A program made the translations under genes and the position numbers. This document shows positions 7,411 through 15,800 of a DNA stretch of 34,300 nucleotides, piece after piece. Below the pieces are notes generated by a model. It was not told the origin of the DNA. It ran no database searches and was given only the letters and a program-made list of their open reading frames with translations. Origin of the DNA: a virus; IMG/VR virus record IMGVR_UViG_3300034101_001706, positions 1 through 34,300 of that record. One strand, 5' to 3'. Position 1 is the stretch's first letter, and every line of letters starts with the position of its first letter.

Positions 7411-10356
7411 ATGAAAACAAACCCACTCGGTTACCCGGTCCTCTCTGACGAGATCCATAAAAGAGTCTTCGGTTCAGAGGGGTCCGGGTCTTTCAATGAA
7501 CGGTCCCTAAACCAGGCCAGAAAGCTCCTCAGGAAATTCGGAATAAACACCCCAGTTGATTACCCTGATAACCTTTATGACGGGGGTCTCCCCCTTCCGT
7601 CCCTTAAGGGGGGTGATCTCCAGGAGCACTTCGAGAAGATTGCAGAGGATCAGATCGGTTCCTACAAAGTTCTGGCGGACTCCTTCTCCAAGTGCCAGCT
7701 TCCCAAAGTCCCGGGGGATGAGGACATTTGCTATAGACCAGGGTGGACAAGATACGAGTGGCTGGAGAAGGAAGGTAAGTTCAAAATAGAAGAGGTCCCC
7801 TTCCCTTCCGAAGAGGCCCTAACCTTTGACACAGAGACCTTTGTTCAAGGGGGAGGTTTCCCTATCATTGGAACGGCGGTCAGTGAAGTGGCTGTCTACA
7901 TATGGTTGGCGTCTGAGCTTCTGGACCCCTCCTTACCCTTAGAGAAATGGGATCAGTTAAATCTAATCCCCATGGGAACGGGAAAGTTTATAGCAGGACA
8001 CAATATTAGTTATGATCGAGTTCGCGCTCAAGAGGGCTACTCCTTGAGTAGAACCTCACCAGAAAACTTTTATTTCGATACTCTATCGGCCCACATCGGA
8101 GTTTCCGGTCTCGCTTCCGGTCAACGTTGGCTATACCTTCTTGCCGCCAAAGACCCAGAAAACCTCACTGAAGAGGAGAAGAGGAAGCTCAGGTATGCTC
8201 CAAAATGGTTAGATGAGGGGTCGACCAACAGTTTGGTTCAGTGCTATAACTTCCACGTTTACGAGGTTAGAAAGTACTTCGGTGACGACAATGTTAGACC
8301 TCTGGACCAAGGAGACAAACAAATTCGAAATGTTTTCGTAGACGCCTCCCACATGGTTCAGATTACGGCAGTTCTGAGGGACGCCGTTAGATACGCTGTC
8401 AAAGACGCATACTATACCGCAGAACTCTTTCAGGCACTTTGGCCCAAGTACCTTGACAGCACACCTTCTATGGTTGGACTCTGCGGCCATTACCACTTGA
8501 ATGGCTCCGTAGTGCCCCTCGTTAAAAACTGGCAAAAGTGGGTGCAGAAGGCAGAAGAAGTCTACCATAGCTACAGTGATGAAGTAACGGACATATGCAA
8601 AAGACTTCTTCTTCAGACTTACGAGAACTGGAAAGAAGTGGTAGAGTCTCTGGATGATCTTGAAAAAGGGTTGGAACTGGCAAACAAGTGGGTCCGAGAG
8701 GACCCCTGGACATCCCAACTAGACTGGGAAGTCAAAACCCTTAAAGGAAAGTACGCAGGGATTCCCACATGGTACCGAGCTTACTTGAAGGACCCGGATA
8801 AGTCTATCGGGGTCAGATCCATTCTAGCCCACCTTCTTTTGAAGCTGAAGTATGAAGGGTCGCCGATATTCCACTTTAAGGATAAGGGATGGTGTTATCG
8901 AGACGAGAGCGGCTCCCTTGTAAAAGTTCCACACCCTAAGGGGACGGGGGAAAATGTCGGAGGTCTCCTCAGCAAGGACTTTGTCCAGGACATGGAGGTC
9001 GGAAGGCTCAGCAGTGACCTTCCGGAAGCAAAGAGAGTCCTGGACGTTGCTAACTCTATTAGCTACTGGACTTCTGTTCGAAAAAGAGTTATGGACAGGA
9101 TATACATGCCTGTTAAGAATCCCTACGGTTCCGATGCCCTCGTAACTTTACCGGAGATCCTTTGCCACGGAACGGTAACTCGTAGAACTGTAGAGAGCCT
9201 TATGGCAACGATGTGCTCTACTAAAGACTGGAGAATCGGCACTGAACTAAAGACAAGAATTGAAGCCCCAGAGGGATGGAAAATCATCAGTGCCGACTAT
9301 GATGGCCAAGAGCTCCAGATTGCCTCGATCTACAGCGACCGATGGGAAAGTGGGATTGCGGGGGGGTCCCCGATGGGTTACAACGTTCTTTCAGGGTCTA
9401 AGGAAAATGGAACGGACCCCCACACTGCCCTCGCCAGGGCTATTCTCCCAGAGATCTATAAAGGGCTCGTGTGGGACAGAAAGAAAGGGGTCTGCGAAGC
9501 CGTAGATGAGGAATCTAAGGGACTTGAAGGAGTTTTCTACAGTGAAGAAAGATCGTTGTGGCTGAAGCCCATCGAGAAGAGTAGAAACAACCTCCTCAAA
9601 ATGGCTAGGGATCTGGCTAAAATCGTAGGTTTCGCTATCCTCTATGGGGGAAGTGTTCGGGCACTGAGCACCCCCATCAGAAGGACCTTTCCGGACAAGA
9701 AGGAAAAGGAGGTTAAAGACTTTGCCCTGAGGGCCATATCCTCCAAGAAGGGTTTTTTCTCCAACGGGACTTATGAGGGTGGCTCGGATTCGGGGGCATT
9801 TAACTTAATGGAAGAGATATCCATGAAGTCTAAGATTCCTCAGTTACCTTGCCTAGGGACTAAGATCTCTACCGCCATGCGTCCTGCAGCCGTGGGAACA
9901 GACTTCAAAACTGGAAGGACAAACTGGACAATTCAAGCTTCAGGGGCCGAAATCCTTTCAATCACGCTAACTGCTGTAGCGTGGTTGGCGGAAGAGTATC
10001 GTATCCCATACAGATTCATCATTAGTATACACGACGAACTGCACTTCATGACCCCTGAAAAATACGCAGAGCAATTCGCAGTTTTATTTCAGATAGCGCA
10101 CATGTACACATGGGCAAGATTTCAGAGTTCGGTAGGTATACCCGAACTACCCCTAAGTCGTGCCTTTTTCTCGTCCGTCGCAATTGACGACCGCCTCAGA
10201 AAGTCTCCCAAAGAGTGTACAGTTACGCCTTCTAACCCCGAGGGAAACTCCGAACCGAATGGGGTAGAGTATTCCTTAAAGGAACTCTCTGAAATCGGGG
10301 CAATCGAAAAACTTAGCACAAGATTGAAAGCAATTCAAAAAGGATTAATCAAATGA
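7411..10356 (+). CDS. Family-A DNA polymerase of the mitochondrial Pol gamma type
   Basis: A 981-aa replicative polymerase with 3'-5' exonuclease and polymerase domains. Exo I is FDTE (Asp140, Glu142), Exo II GHNISYD (Asp202) and Exo III KDAYYTAE (Asp332). Polymerase motif A is ADYDGQELQIA (Asp629, Glu634), motif B R733-x3-K737-x3-F741-x3-YGG (Tyr745) and motif C SIHDE (His874, Asp875). From memory of POLG and Mip1, colinear matches run end to end: NPLG near residue 4, WTRY (112-115), SGL-x-S-x-QR after Exo II, EDPW (430-433), KVPHP (505-509), GTVTRR (587-592), GTELK (610-614), NW-x-x-Q-x-S (838-844), AFFS-x-V-x-ID with LRK (to 931) and TPSNP (939-943). It is longer than T7-type polymerases (about 700 aa). 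A roughly 51-residue insertion precedes motif B. It overlaps the next gene by ATGA. No accessory subunit is seen in the window. Confidence 0.95.
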   Translation: MKTNPLGYPVLSDEIHKRVFGSEGSGSFNERSLNQARKLLRKFGINTPVDYPDNLYDGGLPLPSLKGGDLQEHFEKIAEDQIGSYKVLADSFSKCQLPKVPGDEDICYRPGWTRYEWLEKEGKFKIEEVPFPSEEALTFDTETFVQGGGFPIIGTAVSEVAVYIWLASELLDPSLPLEKWDQLNLIPMGTGKFIAGHNISYDRVRAQEGYSLSRTSPENFYFDTLSAHIGVSGLASGQRWLYLLAAKDPENLTEEEKRKLRYAPKWLDEGSTNSLVQCYNFHVYEVRKYFGDDNVRPLDQGDKQIRNVFVDASHMVQITAVLRDAVRYAVKDAYYTAELFQALWPKYLDSTPSMVGLCGHYHLNGSVVPLVKNWQKWVQKAEEVYHSYSDEVTDICKRLLLQTYENWKEVVESLDDLEKGLELANKWVREDPWTSQLDWEVKTLKGKYAGIPTWYRAYLKDPDKSIGVRSILAHLLLKLKYEGSPIFHFKDKGWCYRDESGSLVKVPHPKGTGENVGGLLSKDFVQDMEVGRLSSDLPEAKRVLDVANSISYWTSVRKRVMDRIYMPVKNPYGSDALVTLPEILCHGTVTRRTVESLMATMCSTKDWRIGTELKTRIEAPEGWKIISADYDGQELQIASIYSDRWESGIAGGSPMGYNVLSGSKENGTDPHTALARAILPEIYKGLVWDRKKGVCEAVDEESKGLEGVFYSEERSLWLKPIEKSRNNLLKMARDLAKIVGFAILYGGSVRALSTPIRRTFPDKKEKEVKDFALRAISSKKGFFSNGTYEGGSDSGAFNLMEEISMKSKIPQLPCLGTKISTAMRPAAVGTDFKTGRTNWTIQASGAEILSITLTAVAWLAEEYRIPYRFIISIHDELHFMTPEKYAEQFAVLFQIAHMYTWARFQSSVGIPELPLSRAFFSSVAIDDRLRKSPKECTVTPSNPEGNSEPNGVEYSLKELSEIGAIEKLSTRLKAIQKGLIK

Positions 10357-10550
10357 GAAAAGTCAGCAAACCGAAGAAACCACGGACCTGTTTCGTGGTT
10401 GTGCAGCATCGAAAAGGAAAAGTGGGATACTACTGGTGGCCCATTCCTTTCGACAAGAAGAGAAGGCAAATCCCTTCTTCTGTAGATTGCTGGTATAATG
10501 CGGAATACTTCTCCAGGGGGTCCTCAGTCGAGACTCTTAGGACCCTGTGA
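10353..10550 (+). CDS. Small basic hypothetical protein
   Basis: A 65-aa Lys/Arg-rich protein (RKVSKPKKPRTCFVVVQHRKGKVGYYWWPIPF). Its ATG overlaps the polymerase TGA by 4 nt, so it is probably translationally coupled to the polymerase. The basic, aromatic composition would suit nucleic-acid binding, but there is no recognised fold. Its stop overlaps the start region of the next gene. Confidence 0.62.
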   Translation: MRKVSKPKKPRTCFVVVQHRKGKVGYYWWPIPFDKKRRQIPSSVDCWYNAEYFSRGSSVETLRTL

Positions 10551-10774
10551 TGCCTCTCCCCCTTCCACTAGACCCTGATTTTAGGATAGAAGTTGTCGAG
10601 TCGTGGTTAGATGACTTTCTGGACCGGGTTCAAATGGGGGACCACCATGCCGCTGAGTACAGCCTTTCTGTTGCCACACAGGTCTACCTTAGCCTGCCCC
10701 CTGGGAGGGGCCATGAGGACATAGAGAGAAGAATATGTAAGGGAAGGGTAAAACTAGAGCACCTACAACCATAA
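10550..10774 (+). CDS. Small acidic hypothetical protein
   Basis: A protein of about 74 aa, mostly helical (RIEVVESWLDDFLDRVQMGD, later HEDIERRICKGRVKLEHL). A GTG at 10547 is possible, but the ATG at 10550 overlapping the previous TGA is preferred. It is not recognised. It lies at the boundary between the replication genes and the virion genes, and a GGGTAAAAC motif overlaps its 3' end. Confidence 0.6.
   Translation: MPLPLPLDPDFRIEVVESWLDDFLDRVQMGDHHAAEYSLSVATQVYLSLPPGRGHEDIERRICKGRVKLEHLQP
10746..10754 (+). promoter_or_regulatory. GGGTAAAAC motif (possible promoter element)
   Basis: A copy of the recurrent motif with one change, inside the end of the preceding gene and 24 nt before the ATG at 10779, the first virion gene. 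Because it encodes R-V-K in frame, it could be chance. Confidence 0.3.
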
Positions 10775-10778
10775 CCAA

Positions 10779-11114
10779 ATGCGAACGGTATCTTCTCAAT
10801 CCACAGAAGCGACAGTGGGGTCTAGAGTGGCTCTTCCTGAATTAGAAACATTCTCGACCAAACTCTCCGACGGGAGGGAAATCACAATTCGAGAAATGAC
10901 TGGGAGGGATCTCCTATACATGGAAGACGAACTGACCGACATGAAGGAGACACGAAGAAGTTTCCACCTTTTGGAGAGACTGAACGTCGGTCCCAACAGT
11001 GTATCCTTCGACGACATTGCGGACTTAAGTTTCAGGGATATAAAAGCCCTAACAGAACTTGTTACAAAGGTTAGTGAAATTGGGACCCAAGAGGGCAAGG
11101 AAGACCCAAAATAG
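10779..11114 (+). CDS. Tail assembly chaperone, short (G-type) product
   Basis: A 111-aa protein with the strand pair and motif KLSDGREITIREMTGRDLLY (residues about 28-47) common in tail-assembly chaperones of Mu- and lambda-like phages. Such proteins bind the tape measure protein during tail assembly and do not remain in the virion. The last codons read GAC CCA AAA TAG, placing a CCCAAAA slippery heptamer (11105-11111) directly before the stop. The -1 frame is open through it into the next ORF, so a fraction of ribosomes should make a 251-aa fusion. It starts 4 nt after the preceding stop. Confidence 0.8.
   Translation: MRTVSSQSTEATVGSRVALPELETFSTKLSDGREITIREMTGRDLLYMEDELTDMKETRRSFHLLERLNVGPNSVSFDDIADLSFRDIKALTELVTKVSEIGTQEGKEDPK
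11105..11111 (+). other. CCCAAAA slippery site for programmed -1 frameshift
   Basis: The heptamer fits X-XXY-YYZ in the zero frame (C CCA AAA) and is followed immediately by TAG. After a -1 shift the reading is CCC AAA ATA GAA GTA, without a stop until 11531-11533. A 7-bp hairpin (CCTACTT, loop AGTGA, AAGTAGG) lies at 11139-11157. That is 27 nt downstream, farther than usual for a stimulator, so its role is uncertain. Confidence 0.78.
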
Positions 11115-11533
11115 AAGTAGAGGATCTAGAAGACTTCACCTACTTAGTGAAAGTAGGGGAGTCTGAGAAAGTTCACGTCAGAGAACTGAGGCCCTCAGAC
11201 TTCACTTACTTACAACTCTTGCGTAACAAGAATAAAAGCTCTACTAAGATCCTTGAAAAGTTGATCCTGAATCCCGAAGTCCTCGGAAAATTAAAGGCTA
11301 AGAATTTCAGGCATTTTGCTAAGTGGTCAGCTGAGAATATATTCAGTGAGAGCGTTTTTTCGGTAGAGAGTTGGCTAGAAGTCGCATTTCACCTCAATAA
11401 ACAACGTTGGGATAATGGACTTGACTGGTTAGAACAGCAACCCATGAGTAAAATCAAGGCCATGATTTCCATAAACAAAAAGATGGCTGAACAACAAGAA
11501 GGTGAGCTTAAGAAGACTCGGAGAAAGAGGTGA
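11111..11533 (+). CDS. Tail assembly chaperone, frameshift (T-type) extension
   Basis: The -1 frame reads from ATA at 11111 to the TGA at 11531-11533, adding 140 residues to the 111-aa upstream product to give a GT-like fusion of 251 aa. The only internal start candidate is GTG at 11147, which lacks a nearby SD and falls in the loop of a hairpin, supporting synthesis by frameshifting. The segment contains VHVRELRPSDFTYLQLL, resembling ITIREMTGRDLLYMEDE in the upstream part, so the T region may carry a diverged copy of the G domain. It ends with a basic tail (KKTRRKR). The family role is binding the tape measure and recruiting tail tube subunits. Confidence 0.75.
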   Translation: MEVEDLEDFTYLVKVGESEKVHVRELRPSDFTYLQLLRNKNKSSTKILEKLILNPEVLGKLKAKNFRHFAKWSAENIFSESVFSVESWLEVAFHLNKQRWDNGLDWLEQQPMSKIKAMISINKKMAEQQEGELKKTRRKR

Positions 11534-11940
11534 TAGACATAGAGTTCAAAAGTGATTTCGGGGTAAAACCCTTCAACCTCTGGTGGTGGCAACCTGCTAA
11601 AGAGGAGTGGGGGGGAACCCTCGTTGAAGACAACAAGCCTTTCTGGAAAAACCAAACAGAGGTGAATGGTAGACCCTGGAAACCTTTGTCGGCGAAGTAC
11701 AGAGCCTGGAAAGAGAGGGTTTACGGTAACCTTCCGATCCTGAGACTCTCAGGAAATATGTTAAATTCAGCTGAGGTCGTAACCTATCTTCGGAACGACA
11801 AAATTGATGTCAGGACGACTAAATTAGGCCCCTACCACCAATTCGGAACCGATACCATTCCCGCAAGACCTTGGTTCGGTATTCCGGACAAATCTTTAGA
11901 TAGACTTTCAGAAATATCATGGAAACACATTCTAAAGTAG
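11530..11940 (+). CDS. Virion morphogenesis / tail completion protein (Mu gpG-like)
   Basis: A 136-aa protein starting at GTG that overlaps the previous TGA (GTGA). It has the pattern of the phage virion-morphogenesis family: RPWKPLSAKYRAWK, then PILRLSGNMLNSAEV, then YHQFGTDTIPARPWFGI, ending in a helix. Family members (Mu gpG, P2 gpS-type) act at tail completion or head-tail joining. Its place directly after the chaperone frameshift pair fits a tail assembly block. There are 45 nt before the next gene. Good family match, moderate certainty about exact step. Confidence 0.8.
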   Translation: MIDIEFKSDFGVKPFNLWWWQPAKEEWGGTLVEDNKPFWKNQTEVNGRPWKPLSAKYRAWKERVYGNLPILRLSGNMLNSAEVVTYLRNDKIDVRTTKLGPYHQFGTDTIPARPWFGIPDKSLDRLSEISWKHILK

Positions 11941-11985
11941 TCTTCACTTCAGCTAAAAGTCTAATCCCACTGAATCTAGTTTAAC

Positions 11986-12396
11986 ATGGAAGAAATCACA
12001 ACCCCCCTAGAAAACCTTGAGTCTCAGGTAACAGCTCAAGGGGAAAAATCCCCCGAGACCCCCGGTGACTCAAATGAAGCCCAGTCGGCTCCCCCTTCTG
12101 GGGGGGAAGTTTCCTTAGAAACTCTCGAAGTCGAGCCTGAAGTTAAGTCTCCTCGAAAGAACACTCGCTCGAAGTCTGCCCCCAAGGAAAAGCAGTCTAA
12201 GGAGTCAATCGAAGCCTCTATACGGGAAAAGCTCTCGAAAAGATCCGATGAGGGCGAAGTGGACCCCTTTGTGCCATCTTCCCAACTAGAGAACGAAGTC
12301 AAACAGGTAGCTAAAGAGTCGGGGTTCCCTTTAACCAGGGGGACCGAAGCTGGCGCTGCTCTGATGGCTAGAGCTCGTCGTAGATCCAATTCATGA
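11986..12396 (+). CDS. Hypothetical disordered protein
   Basis: A 136-aa protein rich in Ser, Glu, Pro and Lys with no hydrophobic core in the first 90 residues, so likely disordered. The C-terminal about 40 residues are more ordered (ENEVKQVAKESGFPL, GTEAGAALMARARRR). Similar Glu/Pro-rich small proteins appear elsewhere in this window (32621-32923). It overlaps the next gene by 4 nt. It is embedded in tail genes, so a virion or assembly role is likely, but none can be named. Confidence 0.6.
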   Translation: MEEITTPLENLESQVTAQGEKSPETPGDSNEAQSAPPSGGEVSLETLEVEPEVKSPRKNTRSKSAPKEKQSKESIEASIREKLSKRSDEGEVDPFVPSSQLENEVKQVAKESGFPLTRGTEAGAALMARARRRSNS

Positions 12397-12746
12397 ACAC
12401 CTTTGTCCTCCAACCTTCTTCAACCTGGAGGAAACTGGGGTTCTCCTTCTATTCTGACTCTCTTAGATATAGGGATGTCATTGAACTCGACACCAGGTGG
12501 AATGTGATGGAACTTCCCCCTGTCGGGGCAGTTTTGCTGAGGCCCAGCTCCAGTGTTCCTGCCCCCGGTCTAACACAATCCCGACCCCTTATACCCAGGG
12601 AACGTTCAGAGCAAAGGTCCGAGTTCTTTCCTTTTAGTAGTCGGGAAGAGTACGAAAGTTCCTTAAGCTCATATCCCCCCTCATCCCTGAAGCAAGTCGA
12701 CCGAATAAACGGCTGGTCTACAGGCAGTTCTGAAATCACAGGGTAA
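12393..12746 (+). CDS. Possible tail protein X / LysM-like small tail protein
   Basis: A 117-aa protein. The N-terminal half (GFSFYSDSLRYRDVIELDTRWNV, then PPVGAVLLRP) recalls the LysM-like layout of phage tail protein X, where a strand-helix unit ends in a proline-glycine turn and a final strand. The second half is Ser/Pro/Arg-rich and probably disordered. It lies just upstream of the sheath gene. Its TAA stop is inside a GGGTAAAAA motif. The assignment to protein X is tentative. Confidence 0.5.
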   Translation: MNTFVLQPSSTWRKLGFSFYSDSLRYRDVIELDTRWNVMELPPVGAVLLRPSSSVPAPGLTQSRPLIPRERSEQRSEFFPFSSREEYESSLSSYPPSSLKQVDRINGWSTGSSEITG

Positions 12747-12749
12747 AAA
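12741..12749 (+). promoter_or_regulatory. GGGTAAAAA motif (putative promoter before tail sheath)
   Basis: Recurrent motif containing the preceding stop codon, 95 nt before the sheath ATG. The leader in between contains an imperfect hairpin around 12778-12797 (CCTACGG paired with CCGTCGG) but no U-run. Confidence 0.42.
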
Positions 12750-12844
12750 ATAGTTGCACAAACCTAAGTCTTTGGCCTACGGGCACCACCGTCGGTTTCT
12801 TCCTCACCGGCACAAAGGCAAGGAAAACGAGGATTCTTACACCC

Positions 12845-15800
12845 ATGGCAACTTTTTCCTTCGGATCCGGAATCTCTTCCGGGGCACCAGGCACTTACAT
12901 TAACGAACAAGTCGGAAATATAGCTCCGGCGGGAATCGCCCCTTTCAGCACAATCTACATGCTAGTAGAAGCTGAGGAGGACGTGCCAGTCACTCGGTTC
13001 CCGTTTAACACCCCTGTTCCCGTATCCTCCCTCCAAGATTACCGCACTCTGGTTGGTGGGACCCCTGAGTCGAGGGTCCCTCTCCTAAGCTACAACTGTG
13101 TGAATGCCTTCTTCGCGAATGCGCAGGTTGGAGACTTAAGAGTCGTTAGAGTTGGGACCCCCAACCAAATCGTTGAGGTCGAAATTCTTCCCTCCGGTCT
13201 GAAGCTGAACGAGACCGGACTCCCCTCCCCACTTCAAGCTGGGGACACCGTTTACATTCAGCTTCTACTTAACAACCAAAAGCTAGTAGCAGGCGACGGA
13301 TCGACAGGGTACACTTCTAACGGAGAGTGGCTCGGTGTCCCAGTTCTGATCCCAGTTGAGTACATTCCTGGAGACGAGGTTAACAACAGAAGGATCTCTT
13401 CCGCCATTGCCAAGGCGATCTCCGACGCCATTGAGAGCAATCCTAGCCTTCGCAACTCCGTCTATGTTCGAGATTTCGGTCTTGTGAACGACCTTCTTCC
13501 GGCCTCGGGTTCCGATAGCGGGTACGTCACCATCGCAGCGAGTTCCTACAACGGAAATGTTACTGTCCAGGCTATTCAAGAGTCGACCGGAGGGAATTTC
13601 GTCTTAATGACGAATGGGTACGAAATTGAGAATATCGTTGGTCTACAAAACAATCTGGAGAGAGTTCCCCAAGACTACATTCAGTGTATCGATACTGCGT
13701 TCGATGGTCAATCTGATCAAGGGTATCTGATTGCCCCTGCTGCTTACGCCCAATTTGACTCTGAAGGGAGAGCTGCAGTAGGTGCCGCCGCTGCCGCCCA
13801 TTGCCAAAAGAACGAGTTTAAGTGGCTAGCTATCCCAGATAAAGGCCCCCGCCTGATCACGGATGTGAACAAGTACAAGGAGTATGTTCCTCACAGTCCG
13901 ACTGAAGATCTCAGCACGGAATCTCTTTACTTGGTAGACAACGCAATCTACAAGTGGGTTGGGTCTAGTGTGACTCACGATCGCGCCAAGTTCCAAACTT
14001 TACAGCCAGGATTTGACCCTGAAGTGGCTGTTCGACAGTCCGTAACTTCAGTGTCAACAGATGAGACTCTAGGGCTCAGAGACCTGTCCAAGTTCACTGT
14101 GAACTCTACGGCCCCCTTGGCTGAATACGGTGTTTTTGAACTTGACAACGACGTGATCTGGCCGGTTGAATTCCAAATTCAGCAAGTCACTCTGAGTGAC
14201 TTGGGTGAAGACTTCGAAGACCTGCTTCCCAGCGGTTCCACGTCTGCTGAGGTCTACATTGTAGCTCCCCCTTACGATACGGCTCGATACGGCCCTTACC
14301 CTTCAGACGGCTCTTCGCAATATGTCTTCATTTGTTCGACAGCATCTGAAGCCGTATCCGTTCTCACGGAAGTAGAGGCTCTCGGCGGGACCGTAAAGGT
14401 CGTTGAAGCGATGGCAGCACCCTTGAACTGCTACACCGTTTCTTCCCCCACTGGAAGCACCTCTTCGGCAACTTACAGCACCCCTCAGTGGGACCTGAAT
14501 GTTGAGATTGAGGGACAAGTTTCAAATCTGGTTCGAAACCTGACTGGAACCAACACTTACATCAATAACCTTCACCTTCCCGGAACTCTGCAGAATTCAA
14601 CGTCTGAATACAGACTGTCTTTTGTTAGCCGAGTGGTTCTAGACCCTTCCTCAACTGTTTCTGAGGCTTCTGAGCCTGGGTTCTCTGGCTCTGCTCGATT
14701 TGAGATCGTATCCCACAAGCTCGTCAACGGTCAAAGGGTGTACTTCACCGAGGCTGTCTTGGCCGGAAGTGCGGTTCTGGTGAAAGCCACTTCTAAGGCC
14801 AGTCTAAATCCCTACTTCGTTCGTGTGATCGACAATGATCACGTAGTTCTGGCTACATCGAGCTCCAACTATCTGTCCGGGTCATACATTCCTTACCCAA
14901 GCGAAAGCGTTTCTACCCTACCTACCGTGGTTTATTCAACGGTCAGGGGTGGAGGAATCTCTTCCGTGAACCTCTCGGAGCTAAGTGTCCTTCCCATGAT
15001 TCGAGGTAGGAAGTACGGGATTTCTACAGGAACAGTTTCAGAGGAAGCTGCAGACTCGAGCTCTTCTCCGAGCCCTTCTTCGGACAATCCGGCCGTCTCC
15101 ATCTTCCTGAACTCAAGCAGCCTCATCACTGGCAAGGAAAGAGTTTTTCCTTACGGGGAAGACGACGAAGCGGGCTGGCTACCGAAGCTGAAGCTGGTTT
15201 CTCCTGGAAGCCAGACTACCACGATTGAGAACTTCGTTTGCACTCCGACTGTAGAGCAGAGTTTCTCCTCTGAGGCCTATCTGGTTCCGACCTTCCAGGT
15301 TTTCGGTGGGGAATACGAAGCAGATACCACGGCAGGAACGGGGGCTCTTAGCTCAGTCACCGCATACCCCTCTGCTTGCGGGCTCAGCACCTCTTCATCG
15401 GGGGAAGACATTCAGGAAGCCCTTAGCTCTCTGTCAGGAGTCTACTTTAATGTGACTGCCGCCCCGGCTGGATCGGTCGCCCCGGATGGAACGACCGCAG
15501 TGGTCGAAGGGGACAGAATTGCCGTGGTGTTCAACGGATCTAACTATGAATGGGTGGTTGTCCCTGCTGAGGTTAAGGGTGGAGACTTAAGCTCGGTAGC
15601 TCGCATTTGCTACGGTTCCCAAGTTGAGGTTCCCTTGTCTGCCGAGAAGACTCCCCCAGAGAATCTCTGGAACTTTGAGGCTGTAACATCGACCGAAATC
15701 ATCAGCGATGCCCTTAGGGGGGTCGGCTTTAACGGAGAACCTCAGGCCCAGTTCATTGAGGCCGGTGTTGATAGCGTCAACCGATTCTATGAGGATAGCC

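Noticed and set aside
8209-8718. Minus-strand ORF of 169 codons inside the polymerase gene
   Set aside because: Fully overlapped by the strongly supported polymerase coding sequence; no motif and no flanking minus-strand genes.
11147-11533. Independent gene starting at GTG 11147
   Set aside because: No SD, the start codon is in a hairpin loop, and the frame is continuous with a CCCAAAA slippery site. Frameshift expression explains it better.
11560-11568. GGGTAAAAC copy at about 11561
   Set aside because: It lies well inside the morphogenesis gene, encodes G-V-K in frame and has no nearby start codon, so it is taken as chance. It also shows the motif has some background frequency.
12778-12805. 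Hairpin before the sheath gene as a terminator
   Set aside because: The stem has a mismatch and is followed by TTTCTTCC and not a continuous T run, so it is not called as a terminator.
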